This document shows positions 1-7,017 of a DNA stretch of 7,185 bases, in pieces. The stretch covers positions 1 through 7,185 of the forward strand of contig JAUXCH010000244.1 of NCBI GenBank assembly GCA_030618975.1. Direction: 5' to 3'. How positions within the stretch are numbered: position 1 is the first letter of the stretch; each line of letters opens with the position of its first letter. Both the position numbers and the translations under genes were made by a program. This DNA is from Planctomycetia bacterium. Lineage in GTDB: Bacteria > Planctomycetota > PLA2 > JAEUHO01. A model generated the notes under the pieces. It saw only the letters and a list, made by a program, of their open reading frames with translations. It had not been told where the DNA came from and ran no database searches.

Positions 1-435
1 CCCGACACGCGTCGGGGCGGCATCGCCGTGGCCTGCGCCGCGTTCGACGGCGAGCGCGGCTTGGACGTCGCCGTGGTCGTGGCCGCGTCGAATCAGGTCG
101 TCGTGCTCTCCGGACGCGGCGACGGGACCCTCGCGCGGGGGTTCGTCGTGCCGGCCCGGATCCCCGCCGTGCTGCTCGATGCCGCCGCTTGCGTCTGCGG
201 CGCGGACGGCGGCGACGACCTGGCGATCCTCTACCGGCCCAAGGACGGTCGCACGGCCTACGTCGCCCGCCTCTTCCTCCACGGCGAGGGAGCCGGCACG
301 CTCTCTCGGGCGGTGGACGTGGGCGAGGCCACCGCCCTCACGACCGTGGACCTCACGGGCGACGGCCTGCCGGACCTCCTGGTGGTGGATCCGTCGACGG
401 GTGCCCTGAGGATCTACCGGGCCGAGCGGCGGTAG
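1..435 (+). CDS. FG-GAP/VCBS-repeat beta-propeller protein, C-terminal fragment
   Basis: The frame is open from the first base of the window, so the gene starts upstream and only its last 144 residues are seen. A GTG at 28 is an internal valine candidate without a ribosome binding site, so I do not treat it as the start. The fragment shows about three degenerate FG-GAP/VCBS-type units. The first (residues about 9-47) has an F-D-G-E-R-G-L-D core followed by V-V-V-L-S-G-R-G-D-G-T-L. The second (about 57-100) is eroded. The third (about 112-140) contains the clear calcium-loop-like motif DLTGDGLPD at residues 117-125, followed by a strand ending in RIYR. Such repeats form beta-propeller blades in secreted or surface proteins of bacteria. 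The specific role cannot be told from this fragment. It converges on cysK and has no evident functional link with it. Confidence 0.72.
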   Translation, partial: PDTRRGGIAVACAAFDGERGLDVAVVVAASNQVVVLSGRGDGTLARGFVVPARIPAVLLDAAACVCGADGGDDLAILYRPKDGRTAYVARLFLHGEGAGTLSRAVDVGEATALTTVDLTGDGLPDLLVVDPSTGALRIYRAERR

Positions 436-462
436 CGGACGGCACGGGGGGAGACGCACCGG

Positions 463-484
463 GAGCGGTGGGATCCACCGCCTC
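463..484 (+). terminator. Stem-loop in the convergent gap, possible terminator
   Basis: CGGTGG (466-471) and CCACCG (475-480) are perfect inverted repeats around a GAT loop. GAG (463-465) can pair with CTC (482-484) if C481 is bulged, giving about 9 base pairs. It lies 27 bases after the stop codon of the FG-GAP gene, in the 163-bp space before the end of the opposing cysK gene, where a terminator is expected. No T-run follows on either strand, so it is not a classic intrinsic terminator. The rest of the gap (436-598) holds a weaker hairpin (554-570) and two GGCGCGCC palindromes (543-550 and 592-599), and no gene that I can support. Confidence 0.3.
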
Positions 485-598
485 GGAGGATCGCGTGGCG
501 CAGCGGCCGGATCGTTGCGAGCTCTCGCTGCGTTTCGGGTGCGGCGCGCCGTTCGGCCTCCTCCTGGCCGGGCCCCCTCAAGAATCGTTCGGGCGCGC

Positions 599-1510
599 CT
601 AGAGCAGCCCCTCGACCGACAGGTAGCGCTCTCCCGAGTCGTAGCAGAACGTCAGGATGCGGCATCCCGGACCGAGCTCGGGGAGCTGCTTCGCGACGGC
701 CGCCAGGGAGGCGCCCGTTGAGATGCCCACCAGCATCCCCTCCTCCTTCGCTGCCCGACTCGCGTACTCGAACGCTTCGTCCTTCGACACCTGGATGACC
801 CCGTCCAGCAGGTCCGGGCGCATGATGGACGGCACGAACCCGGCTCCGATGCCCTGCAACGGATGCGGACCCGGTTCGCCGCCGGAAAGCACCGGCGAGG
901 CGTCCGGCTCGACGGCGTAGACCTTCAGCTCGGGGAATCGTTCCTTGAGGATCTCGGCACAGCCTGTGATGTGGCCGCCGGTTCCCACGCCGGTGATCAG
1001 CGCGTCCAGCCCGTCCGGGAAGTCCGCCAGGATCTCCTGCGCGGTCGTCTCGCGGTGGATCCGCGTGTTCGCCTCGTTGTCGAACTGCATCGGCATCCAC
1101 GCTTGCCCGAGCTCCTCCGCCAACTCCCGGGCCCGCTGGATCGCGCCCTTCATCCCGCCCTCTCGCGGCGTCAGCTCGAAGCGGGCTCCGTACGAGGCCA
1201 TCAGGCGCCGCCGCTCCACGGACATGGACTCGGGCATGACGAGGACGATCTCGTAGCCCTTGACCGCTGCCACCATGGCGAGCCCGACGCCGGTGTTCCC
1301 CGAGGTCGGCTCGACGATCACGGTGCCCTTCGTCAGGACGCCGCGCTCCTCGGCGTCTTCGATCATCGCGAGGGCGATACGGTCCTTGATGCTCCCGCCT
1401 GGGTTGGCGCGCTCGAGCTTGATCCAGACCTCGGCATCCGCGCCGTAGAGTCGCTGGATGCGCACGTGGGGCGTGCTCCCGATGGACTGCAGGATGGTTT
1501 CGAATCGCAC
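599..1510 (-). CDS. cysK: Cysteine synthase (O-acetylserine sulfhydrylase)
   Basis: This 303-residue cytosolic enzyme is a fold-type II PLP protein that makes L-cysteine from O-acetylserine and sulfide, the last step of cysteine synthesis. The expected landmarks are in order: the PLP-lysine segment NPGGSIKDR with K42, the substrate loop TSGNTG (69-74), the phosphate-binding loop GTGGH (176-180), the conserved HPLQGIGAGF segment (216-225), the S264 region GISTGAS that contacts the PLP ring nitrogen, and the typical C-terminal SGERYLS (292-298). The length is usual for CysK. The start is GTG at 1510, supported by a strong GGAGGA just upstream. It lies 50 bp downstream of cysE in the same direction, so the two are probably co-transcribed. 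The NPGGS(I/V)KDR form is shared with cystathionine beta-synthases, but the C-terminal SGERYLS and the cysE neighbour favour CysK. CysM is a less likely alternative. Confidence 0.93.
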   Translation of the reverse strand: MRFETILQSIGSTPHVRIQRLYGADAEVWIKLERANPGGSIKDRIALAMIEDAEERGVLTKGTVIVEPTSGNTGVGLAMVAAVKGYEIVLVMPESMSVERRRLMASYGARFELTPREGGMKGAIQRARELAEELGQAWMPMQFDNEANTRIHRETTAQEILADFPDGLDALITGVGTGGHITGCAEILKERFPELKVYAVEPDASPVLSGGEPGPHPLQGIGAGFVPSIMRPDLLDGVIQVSKDEAFEYASRAAKEEGMLVGISTGASLAAVAKQLPELGPGCRILTFCYDSGERYLSVEGLL

Positions 1511-1514
1511 GGTT

Positions 1515-1520
1515 TCCTCC
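1515..1520 (-). promoter_or_regulatory. Ribosome binding site of cysK
   Basis: On the - strand the bases read GGAGGA followed by AACC and then GTG at 1510. This near-perfect Shine-Dalgarno sequence, with 5 bases between GGAGG and the start, decides the GTG start. No ATG start is available that would keep the conserved N-terminus. Confidence 0.75.
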
Positions 1521-1560
1521 GATCTCCGCGGCAGGCCGACGGAGTCAGCGCGGGTTGGGG

Positions 1561-2400
1561 CTAGATGTGGAACTCGAGCAGGTCGGCGCTTCCGGCCTTG
1601 CGTCGAACGTGGACCTCGCTCTTGTGGACGACCACCGAGTGGGGGGGCACGCTCTCCGTCAACCAGACGTTGCCGCCGATGACGCTGTCGTGCCCGACGA
1701 CGGTCTCGCCTCCCAGGATGATCGCGGAGCCGTAGATCACGACGCGGTCCTCGATCGTGGGGTGCCGCTTGGTGTCGACCATCTGCTTCGACACGCTGAG
1801 CGCCCCGAGCGTCACACCCTGGTAGAGCTTGACGTGATCTCCCAGAACGGCGGTCTCACCGACGACGATCCCGGTTCCGTGGTCGATGCACAGGCTTTCT
1901 CCGATCTGCGCCCCCGGGTGGATGTCGATGCCCGTCTGCCGGTGGGCGTGCTCCGAGAGGAGTCGGGGCAGGATCGGCACACCGCTCTGGTAGATCTGGT
2001 GCGCGATCCGGTGCACGGCGATGGCGTAGAAGCCCGGATACGCCTGGACGACCTCGTCGTAGCTCTCGGCGGCCGGATCCCCGTCGCGGATCGCCCGCGC
2101 GTCGAGGTCGAGCTTCCGGGTGATCTCGGGCAGCGCGGCGAAGAGCGCGCCCACCACCTCGTCGACCGGTTTCCCCAACTGACCTTCGATCGGACGCAGC
2201 AGGCGCCGCAGGTCCCCGGCGAGCAACGCCAGACGCCCCTCGATCTCCTTCGCCACGAAGAACTCCTCCTCACTGGAGAAGTGCGGAAAGAGCGTCCCGA
2301 TCAGGGCATCTGCGAAGCGCCACGCCGCAGACTGGGACGGAATGGCGGCGCGCCCGATACGACGGTTCTCGAGGAGGGTCTGGATGAAGCGAGGATTCAC
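1561..2400 (-). CDS. cysE: Serine O-acetyltransferase
   Basis: This 279-residue cytosolic enzyme acetylates L-serine with acetyl-CoA to give O-acetylserine, the substrate of the CysK encoded next. The first about 150 residues form the helical N-terminal part, including GDPAAESY with D108 (matching E. coli D92). From about residue 156 comes a left-handed beta-helix of hexapeptide repeats. Active-site residues are visible: D159 in IDIHPGA, the D173-H174 pair in IDHGTGIVVGET (matching D157-H158), and H213 in KRHPTI (matching H193). The protein ends ...LLEFHI, and a terminal isoleucine is the residue by which this family inserts into the CysK active site. The start is GTG at 2400 with GGAG 8 bases upstream. 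The frame stays open far upstream, but that part overlaps the RND gene and has an Arg/Gly/Pro-rich out-of-frame composition, so it is not coding. The length is close to E. coli CysE (273), longer than the short Bacillus type. Confidence 0.93.
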   Translation of the reverse strand: MNPRFIQTLLENRRIGRAAIPSQSAAWRFADALIGTLFPHFSSEEEFFVAKEIEGRLALLAGDLRRLLRPIEGQLGKPVDEVVGALFAALPEITRKLDLDARAIRDGDPAAESYDEVVQAYPGFYAIAVHRIAHQIYQSGVPILPRLLSEHAHRQTGIDIHPGAQIGESLCIDHGTGIVVGETAVLGDHVKLYQGVTLGALSVSKQMVDTKRHPTIEDRVVIYGSAIILGGETVVGHDSVIGGNVWLTESVPPHSVVVHKSEVHVRRKAGSADLLEFHI

Positions 2401-2408
2401 GGTTCGAG

Positions 2409-2412
2409 CTCC
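2409..2412 (-). promoter_or_regulatory. Ribosome binding site of cysE
   Basis: GGAG on the - strand lies 8 bases before the GTG at 2400. It supports this start over any upstream codon of the same long open frame, which would run into the RND gene. Confidence 0.55.
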
Positions 2413-2460
2413 GGAGAGGGAGCATACGAACGGGGCAGGGACGTGTGCGGAGGCAGCGCC

Positions 2461-2505
2461 AAGTCCTGCGATTTCGCGCACCTCGCCGCGCGCCCGCGAG
2501 GACTT
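2461..2505 (-). other. Stem-loop in the cysE leader
   Basis: AAGTCCT (2461-2467) and AGGACTT (2499-2505) are perfect inverted repeats. GCG (2468-2470) can extend the stem against CGC (2495-2497) with one bulged base, giving about 10 base pairs around a GC-rich loop. In a cysE transcript starting upstream it would lie about 60 bases before the start codon. It could be a transcript-stabilising hairpin, an operator-like dyad or part of an attenuator. No T-run follows, so I do not call it a terminator. In GC-rich DNA some dyads arise by chance. Confidence 0.3.
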
Positions 2506-2529
2506 CCTGCCTTCCGGCGGGGTCGCCTG

Positions 2530-2566
2530 GGCGCCGGTCCCGGCCCCGCGCGGGGACTGCGGCGCC
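2530..2566 (-). terminator. Strong GC-rich stem-loop after the RND gene, possible terminator
   Basis: GGCGCCG (2530-2536) pairs with CGGCGCC (2560-2566) and GTCCC (2537-2541) with GGGAC (2553-2557). This gives 12 base pairs interrupted only by a two-base TG bulge, with an 11-base loop. A CCCCGCGCGGGG palindrome (2544-2555) offers a competing fold at the tip. It begins 46 bases after the stop codon of the RND gene on the same strand, where a terminator for the efflux operon is expected. There is no U-tract after it, so termination would have to be of the tract-less type sometimes proposed for GC-rich genomes, or the structure serves the cysE leader instead. Confidence 0.4.
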
Positions 2567-2612
2567 ACGGGAGTACCCGGAGGTCGACACCCTCCCTGGA
2601 ATCTGCACCCGG

Positions 2613-5600
2613 CTACGCGCCCTCGAGGGTTTCGTCGGACTGGATGCGGAAGAACACCGCGTAGAGTGTCGGGATCACGACCATCGTGAGGATGGTGGCG
2701 AACGCCAGTCCGGCCATGACCGTCACCGCTAGCGAGACGAAGAACGCGTCCGGGAGCAGCGGGAGCATGCCGAGCACCGTCGTGAGCGCGGCCATCGAGA
2801 CCGGCCGCAGACGGCTGAGGGACGCCTCCATGAGCGCGTCGTAGCGCGGCTTGCCGGCCTTGATCTGGTTGTTGATCTCGTCCACGAGCACGATCGAATT
2901 CTTCACGAGCATGCCGATGAGGCTGAGCGCCCCGAGCAAGGCCATGAAACCGAAAGGCTGCGACGAGATCAGGAGTCCGCCGGTCACGCCCACGAGGGCG
3001 AGGGGGACGGTGAGCCAGATCATCAGGGGCAGTCGGATCGAGTTGAACTGGATCACGACGATCAAGATCATCAGGAGGATCATCAGCGGGAACGTTCGCG
3101 CGAGACCCTCCTGGGAGAATCTCGAGTTCTCGTCTTCGCCGCCCCACTCGAGCTTGTAGCCGGGAGGCAGCTCGATCGCCTCGATCGCAGACTTGAATCG
3201 ATTGAGGACGACGCTCGCACTGCCGGAGACCTGGTTGCACTGGGGGGTGATCGTCGGCACGCGATCGCGGGTGGCGATGATGTCGTCTTCCCAGACGGTC
3301 TCGAAGCCCTTGACGACCTGTCCGATGGGGATCGTGGCGTGCGCCACGGGGCTCCAGACCTGCAGGTCGTACAGGTTCTCCACGTTCGAGCGCTCCGCCG
3401 GCGGCGCACGGCTCGTGATCGGGATCAGCTTGTCCCCCTCGCGGTAGAGGCCGACCGGGGTTCCGCCGTAGGTGCGCTGGATCGCGTTGGCGAGATCCGC
3501 TCTCGTGAGACCGGCCCGCGACGCCGGACCCTCGTTGAGGACGGGGTGGATCGTCTTGACCTGCTCGCGCCAATCGTCCCGGACGTCGCGGGCTCCGGGG
3601 TCCGCACGCATGATCGCCTGGGCCTGCTCGGACAGGTCGCGGAGGACGGCACGGTCGGGTCCGGAGAACCGGGCCTCGATCTTGGATCCACCGCCGGGGC
3701 CAAGCACGAAGCGGCGACCGTAGGTCATCGCGTCGGGGAAGTGGTCGGCGACGTACGCGTCGATCGCGGCCATGTACTCGCTGATCTTCTTGTAGTCCTC
3801 GACTTCCAGGATCAGCTGGCCGTAGGCTGAATTCGGCTCTTCGGCCGTGTAGGTCAGCATGAAGCGGGGCGCGCCCGCACCCACGCAGGTGGCCACGTGG
3901 TGGACGCCGGGCAACGTGAGTGCGTAGTCCTCGATCACGGCGAGGTCGTCGCGCGTCGTCTCGATCGACGTACCCTGCGTGGTCCAGTAGTCGATCGTGA
4001 ACTGCGGCGTCGTGGAGTCGGGGAAGAAGCTCTGATCCACGAACTTGAAGCCCTTCACGGCGACCGCCAGGATGAGCACGAGAACGCCCACGGTGATCCA
4101 GCGGCGGGCGATCAGCGTGCCGAGGAGCCCCCGGTAGCCGCGGAACATCGCGCCGCCGTAGGGGTCCTTGCTCTCCCCCTCCGGTTTCCCTTTCAGCATC
4201 ATGACCGCGAGCAGCGGCGTGACCGTCACCGCGAGGAGCCAGCTCAGGAGCAGGGAGTAGGTGATCACCTGGAACAGCGACCGGGTGAACTCGCCCGTGC
4301 TGTCTTGGGAGAACCCCAGGGCTCCGAACGCCAGGATCGCGACGAACGTCCCGCCGAGCAGCGGCCACATCGTGGACCCAACGACCTCCGCGGCCGCCTT
4401 GAGTCGATCCTTGCCGGCTTCGATCCGGGTTTGGATGCCGTCGACGACCACGATCGCGTTGTCGACCAGCATGCCGAGCGCGATGATCAGGGCGCCGAGC
4501 GAGATGCGTTCGAGCGCGACACCGTTGGCCTTCATCGGGATGAACGTGGCGAGCACGGTGAGCAGCAGGATGATGCCGATGAGGATCCCACTCCTGAGGC
4601 CCATCGCGAAGAGGAGCACGCCGACGACGATGGCGATCGCCTGCAGGAGGCTCACCACGAAGTTGTTGATCGACGCCGTCACGTAGTTGGCCTGCCAGTA
4701 GATGACACCCACCTCGAGGCCGATCGGCGTCTGCGCCAGCATGTCGTCGAGCTTGTTCTGGACGGCGTCGCCCATCAGGACGACGTTGCCCCCCGGGACG
4801 GTGGACACGCCGATTCCCAGCGCCGGCCGGCCGTCGAAGCGGAGCATGGTGCTCGGCGGGTACGCGTACCCGCGTCGGATGTCCGCGATGTCCTTGAGAA
4901 AGATCTGGCGCTCGGAGGCGATCCCCTGGATCAGGGTGTTGCCGATGGACTCCACGGAGTCCAGGTCGCCCGAGGGGATGATCCGAATGAACTCCTTGCC
5001 CACGTCGACCTGGCCGGACGGGAGGATGACGTTTCGGCCCTCGAGCGTCGAGTAGATCTGTCTCTCCGAGATGCCCAGGCGCGCCATGCGCGAACGTGAC
5101 ATCTCGACGTAGATGACCTCCTCCTGGGCGCCGTAGATGATGACCTTCGCGACGTCTGTGACGAGCTGCAGCTCCTTCTCGAGGTTGTCGGCGAACTCCT
5201 TGAGCTCGCGGTAGGAGAACTCCGCCAGGGCCGCGCGCGGCAGGGTCTGCCCGGTCAGCTTCTCGAGCATCTCCACGTCGGCATCGGTGGGGCCGTCGCC
5301 GTAGAGCGCGAAGAACACGCCGTACACGTCGCCGAAATCGTCGTTGACGATGGATGTGCTGGTCCCCGGCGGCAACTTGTTCTGGACGTCGCCCACCTTG
5401 CGGCGCAGCTCGTCCCACACCTGGGGCAGCGTGGTCTTGTCGTACTTGTCGTGCATCCTCGGCGTGATGACCGAGAGACCGGGATACGACTTGGACTTGA
5501 TCCAGCGGATCTGCCCCATCTTCTGGACCGCCTTCTCGATGACGTCCGTCACCTCCTCGGCGACCTCCTCGGCGGTGGCGCCGGGGTAGTACGTGATGAC

Positions 5601-5738
5601 CTGGGCGTCCTTGATCGTGAATTCGGGGTCCTCGAGACGGCCCATGCTCTGGAAGGCGCCGATGCCGCCGAGCGCCACCACGGCGATCAGGACGAGCACG
5701 GTCGTCTTGTTCTTCAGCGAGGTCTCGGCGAGGTTCAT
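2613..5738 (-). CDS. AcrB-like RND efflux transporter, inner-membrane subunit
   Basis: This 1041-residue protein has the full RND (HAE/AcrB family) length and plan. TM1 is at about 12-30, followed by a large periplasmic porter half (about 31-358) and TM2-TM6 (about 359-515). TM7 is at about 546-563, then the second porter half (about 564-881) and TM8-TM12 (about 882-1029). It exports substrates by proton antiport through a tripartite complex; the substrate cannot be read from sequence. The proton-relay sites are visible: TM4 has ALGMLVDNAIVVVD with D426 followed by N427, where AcrB has D407-D408, and TM10 has LIGMLVKNSIVLVDE with K946, matching AcrB K940. The start is ATG at 5738, 6 bp after the adaptor stop, which suggests translational coupling, since only a weak AGG precedes it. 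The many charged residues in the porter halves are normal. A heavy-metal (CzcA) role is not indicated by any motif that I can see. Confidence 0.92.
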   Translation of the reverse strand: MNLAETSLKNKTTVLVLIAVVALGGIGAFQSMGRLEDPEFTIKDAQVITYYPGATAEEVAEEVTDVIEKAVQKMGQIRWIKSKSYPGLSVITPRMHDKYDKTTLPQVWDELRRKVGDVQNKLPPGTSTSIVNDDFGDVYGVFFALYGDGPTDADVEMLEKLTGQTLPRAALAEFSYRELKEFADNLEKELQLVTDVAKVIIYGAQEEVIYVEMSRSRMARLGISERQIYSTLEGRNVILPSGQVDVGKEFIRIIPSGDLDSVESIGNTLIQGIASERQIFLKDIADIRRGYAYPPSTMLRFDGRPALGIGVSTVPGGNVVLMGDAVQNKLDDMLAQTPIGLEVGVIYWQANYVTASINNFVVSLLQAIAIVVGVLLFAMGLRSGILIGIILLLTVLATFIPMKANGVALERISLGALIIALGMLVDNAIVVVDGIQTRIEAGKDRLKAAAEVVGSTMWPLLGGTFVAILAFGALGFSQDSTGEFTRSLFQVITYSLLLSWLLAVTVTPLLAVMMLKGKPEGESKDPYGGAMFRGYRGLLGTLIARRWITVGVLVLILAVAVKGFKFVDQSFFPDSTTPQFTIDYWTTQGTSIETTRDDLAVIEDYALTLPGVHHVATCVGAGAPRFMLTYTAEEPNSAYGQLILEVEDYKKISEYMAAIDAYVADHFPDAMTYGRRFVLGPGGGSKIEARFSGPDRAVLRDLSEQAQAIMRADPGARDVRDDWREQVKTIHPVLNEGPASRAGLTRADLANAIQRTYGGTPVGLYREGDKLIPITSRAPPAERSNVENLYDLQVWSPVAHATIPIGQVVKGFETVWEDDIIATRDRVPTITPQCNQVSGSASVVLNRFKSAIEAIELPPGYKLEWGGEDENSRFSQEGLARTFPLMILLMILIVVIQFNSIRLPLMIWLTVPLALVGVTGGLLISSQPFGFMALLGALSLIGMLVKNSIVLVDEINNQIKAGKPRYDALMEASLSRLRPVSMAALTTVLGMLPLLPDAFFVSLAVTVMAGLAFATILTMVVIPTLYAVFFRIQSDETLEGA

Positions 5739-5744
5739 GGCGAC

Positions 5745-7004
5745 CTACGGCTCGACCTGGAGACGACGAACCTGCGTCTCCGCGTCGAGGAAGTGCACAC
5801 CGGCCGTGACGATCAGCTCGCCCCCCTTCAGACCCTCTGTCACGAGGATCTGCGTGCCGCTCATCGTATCCACGGTGACCGGTACGCGCTTCACGTCGAA
5901 GACGCCCTCCGTTCCGTCCACGGGCGTCGTGATCCAGACGTACGGGTTCCTCGCCTCGTCGGCGAAGACCGCCGTGACCGGTACGATCACGCCTGCTTCC
6001 TTGTCGCCCAGGCCCTCCATCGCGATATGCAGCTCTGCGGGCATTCCCGCCAGCAGGTTGACGTCGTCCGGAGAGGGCATCGTGACGGTGAGGGCGTAGG
6101 TCTGCGTGCGCCGGTCCGCCTCCGTCTCCATCTCCTTGAGCTCCACCGGGAACGATCGATCGGGGAGGGAGGGGAACGTGACCTCGAGGCTCTTGATGTT
6201 GTGGCGCTTCACCACGGCGACGATCGACTCGGGGATGTCCGCCACGATCTCGACCTGGTCGACGTCTTGGAGACTGACGATGACCTGGCCGGCGCGCACG
6301 TCCTGGAAGTTCTCGACGAACTGCTTGGCGATCCGGCCGGCGAAGGGCGCCTTCATGCTGGTGTCGGCCAGGGCGTTCTCCGCGTCCCGCTTCTGCGCCT
6401 CGAGCCCCCGGAGCAGGGCTTCCTGCGCGTCGATGTCCTCCTGGCGCGCGCCTTTCTCTGCCTGGACGAGCTCCTGCTCCGCCGCCTCCTTGGTCTCCAT
6501 GGCGGTGTCGCGCCGGAGCCGGATCCCGTCGTACTCGCTCTGCGAGATCACGCCCTCGTCGAGGAGCTTCTGGTAGCGGGTCAACTCGATCTCGGCGTTC
6601 TCGAGGTCCGCCTTGGCGGCGCGGATCTTGTTCTTCAGGCGGAGGACCACCTCCTCCCGCGCGCCTGCCTTCATGGCATCGAGATTCGCCTGGGCCTTCT
6701 CGAGAAAGCTCGTGGCGTCCGCCAACTTCGTCTGGAAGTCCCGCGGGTCGATCTGGGCGATCAGATCGCCCGCCTCCACCTCCTGGCCGCGGTCGATGGG
6801 CAGCTCCACGAGGGGGCCGGCGACGCGAAACGCGAGGTCGACCAGGATCGAGGCCTTGACGACGCCCGTGTAGCTCCGGGAGACGGCTTCGCCGACCGTC
6901 TGGACCTCGTGGAGCTTCGCGGGGCGGACGATCTTCGGCCGCTCGACCTCCTTCTCCGGCGGATTCCAGAGAAGCACGAAGAGGCACCCGCCCACCACCA
7001 GCAC
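5745..7004 (-). CDS. RND efflux periplasmic adaptor (HlyD/AcrA family), 5' end uncertain
   Basis: Residues are numbered from the GTG at 7004. A hydrophobic N-terminal segment (1-13, longer if upstream codons count) is followed by the first half of a lipoyl-like barrel (about 55-87, with GQEVEAGDLIAQIDP at 73-87). A long alpha-helical hairpin follows (about 88-213), then the second barrel half with MKAPFAGRIAK (217-227), a beta-barrel domain and a membrane-proximal domain to residue 419. At the hairpin tip R143, L147 and S154 have the spacing of the RLS motif by which AcrA-like adaptors meet TolC-type channels. It bridges the RND pump encoded 6 bp downstream to an outer-membrane channel not encoded here. 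The start is doubtful: no ribosome binding site precedes the GTG, the frame continues upstream for six more codons and hits TGA at 7023-7025, and base composition changes there. The gene is probably truncated at its 5' end. VGGC at 4-7 resembles a lipobox, but hydrophobic residues follow the cysteine, which suits a membrane anchor better. Confidence 0.88.
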   Translation of the reverse strand: MLVVGGCLFVLLWNPPEKEVERPKIVRPAKLHEVQTVGEAVSRSYTGVVKASILVDLAFRVAGPLVELPIDRGQEVEAGDLIAQIDPRDFQTKLADATSFLEKAQANLDAMKAGAREEVVLRLKNKIRAAKADLENAEIELTRYQKLLDEGVISQSEYDGIRLRRDTAMETKEAAEQELVQAEKGARQEDIDAQEALLRGLEAQKRDAENALADTSMKAPFAGRIAKQFVENFQDVRAGQVIVSLQDVDQVEIVADIPESIVAVVKRHNIKSLEVTFPSLPDRSFPVELKEMETEADRRTQTYALTVTMPSPDDVNLLAGMPAELHIAMEGLGDKEAGVIVPVTAVFADEARNPYVWITTPVDGTEGVFDVKRVPVTVDTMSGTQILVTEGLKGGELIVTAGVHFLDAETQVRRLQVEP

Positions 7005-7017
7005 GAGGCCGACGAGA

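Noticed and set aside
599..5738. A functional thiol-export system linking the RND pump with cysE-cysK
   Set aside because: Adjacency is the only evidence. A 212-bp gap with a strong stem-loop separates the modules, and nothing in the RND sequence indicates a cysteine or thiol substrate.
6984..6998. Lipobox-like VGGC at the adaptor N-terminus suggesting a lipoprotein
   Set aside because: The residues after the cysteine are strongly hydrophobic (LFVLLW), so the segment reads as a transmembrane anchor, and no positively charged n-region is available because the 5' end is broken. Not called as a lipoprotein, though not excluded.
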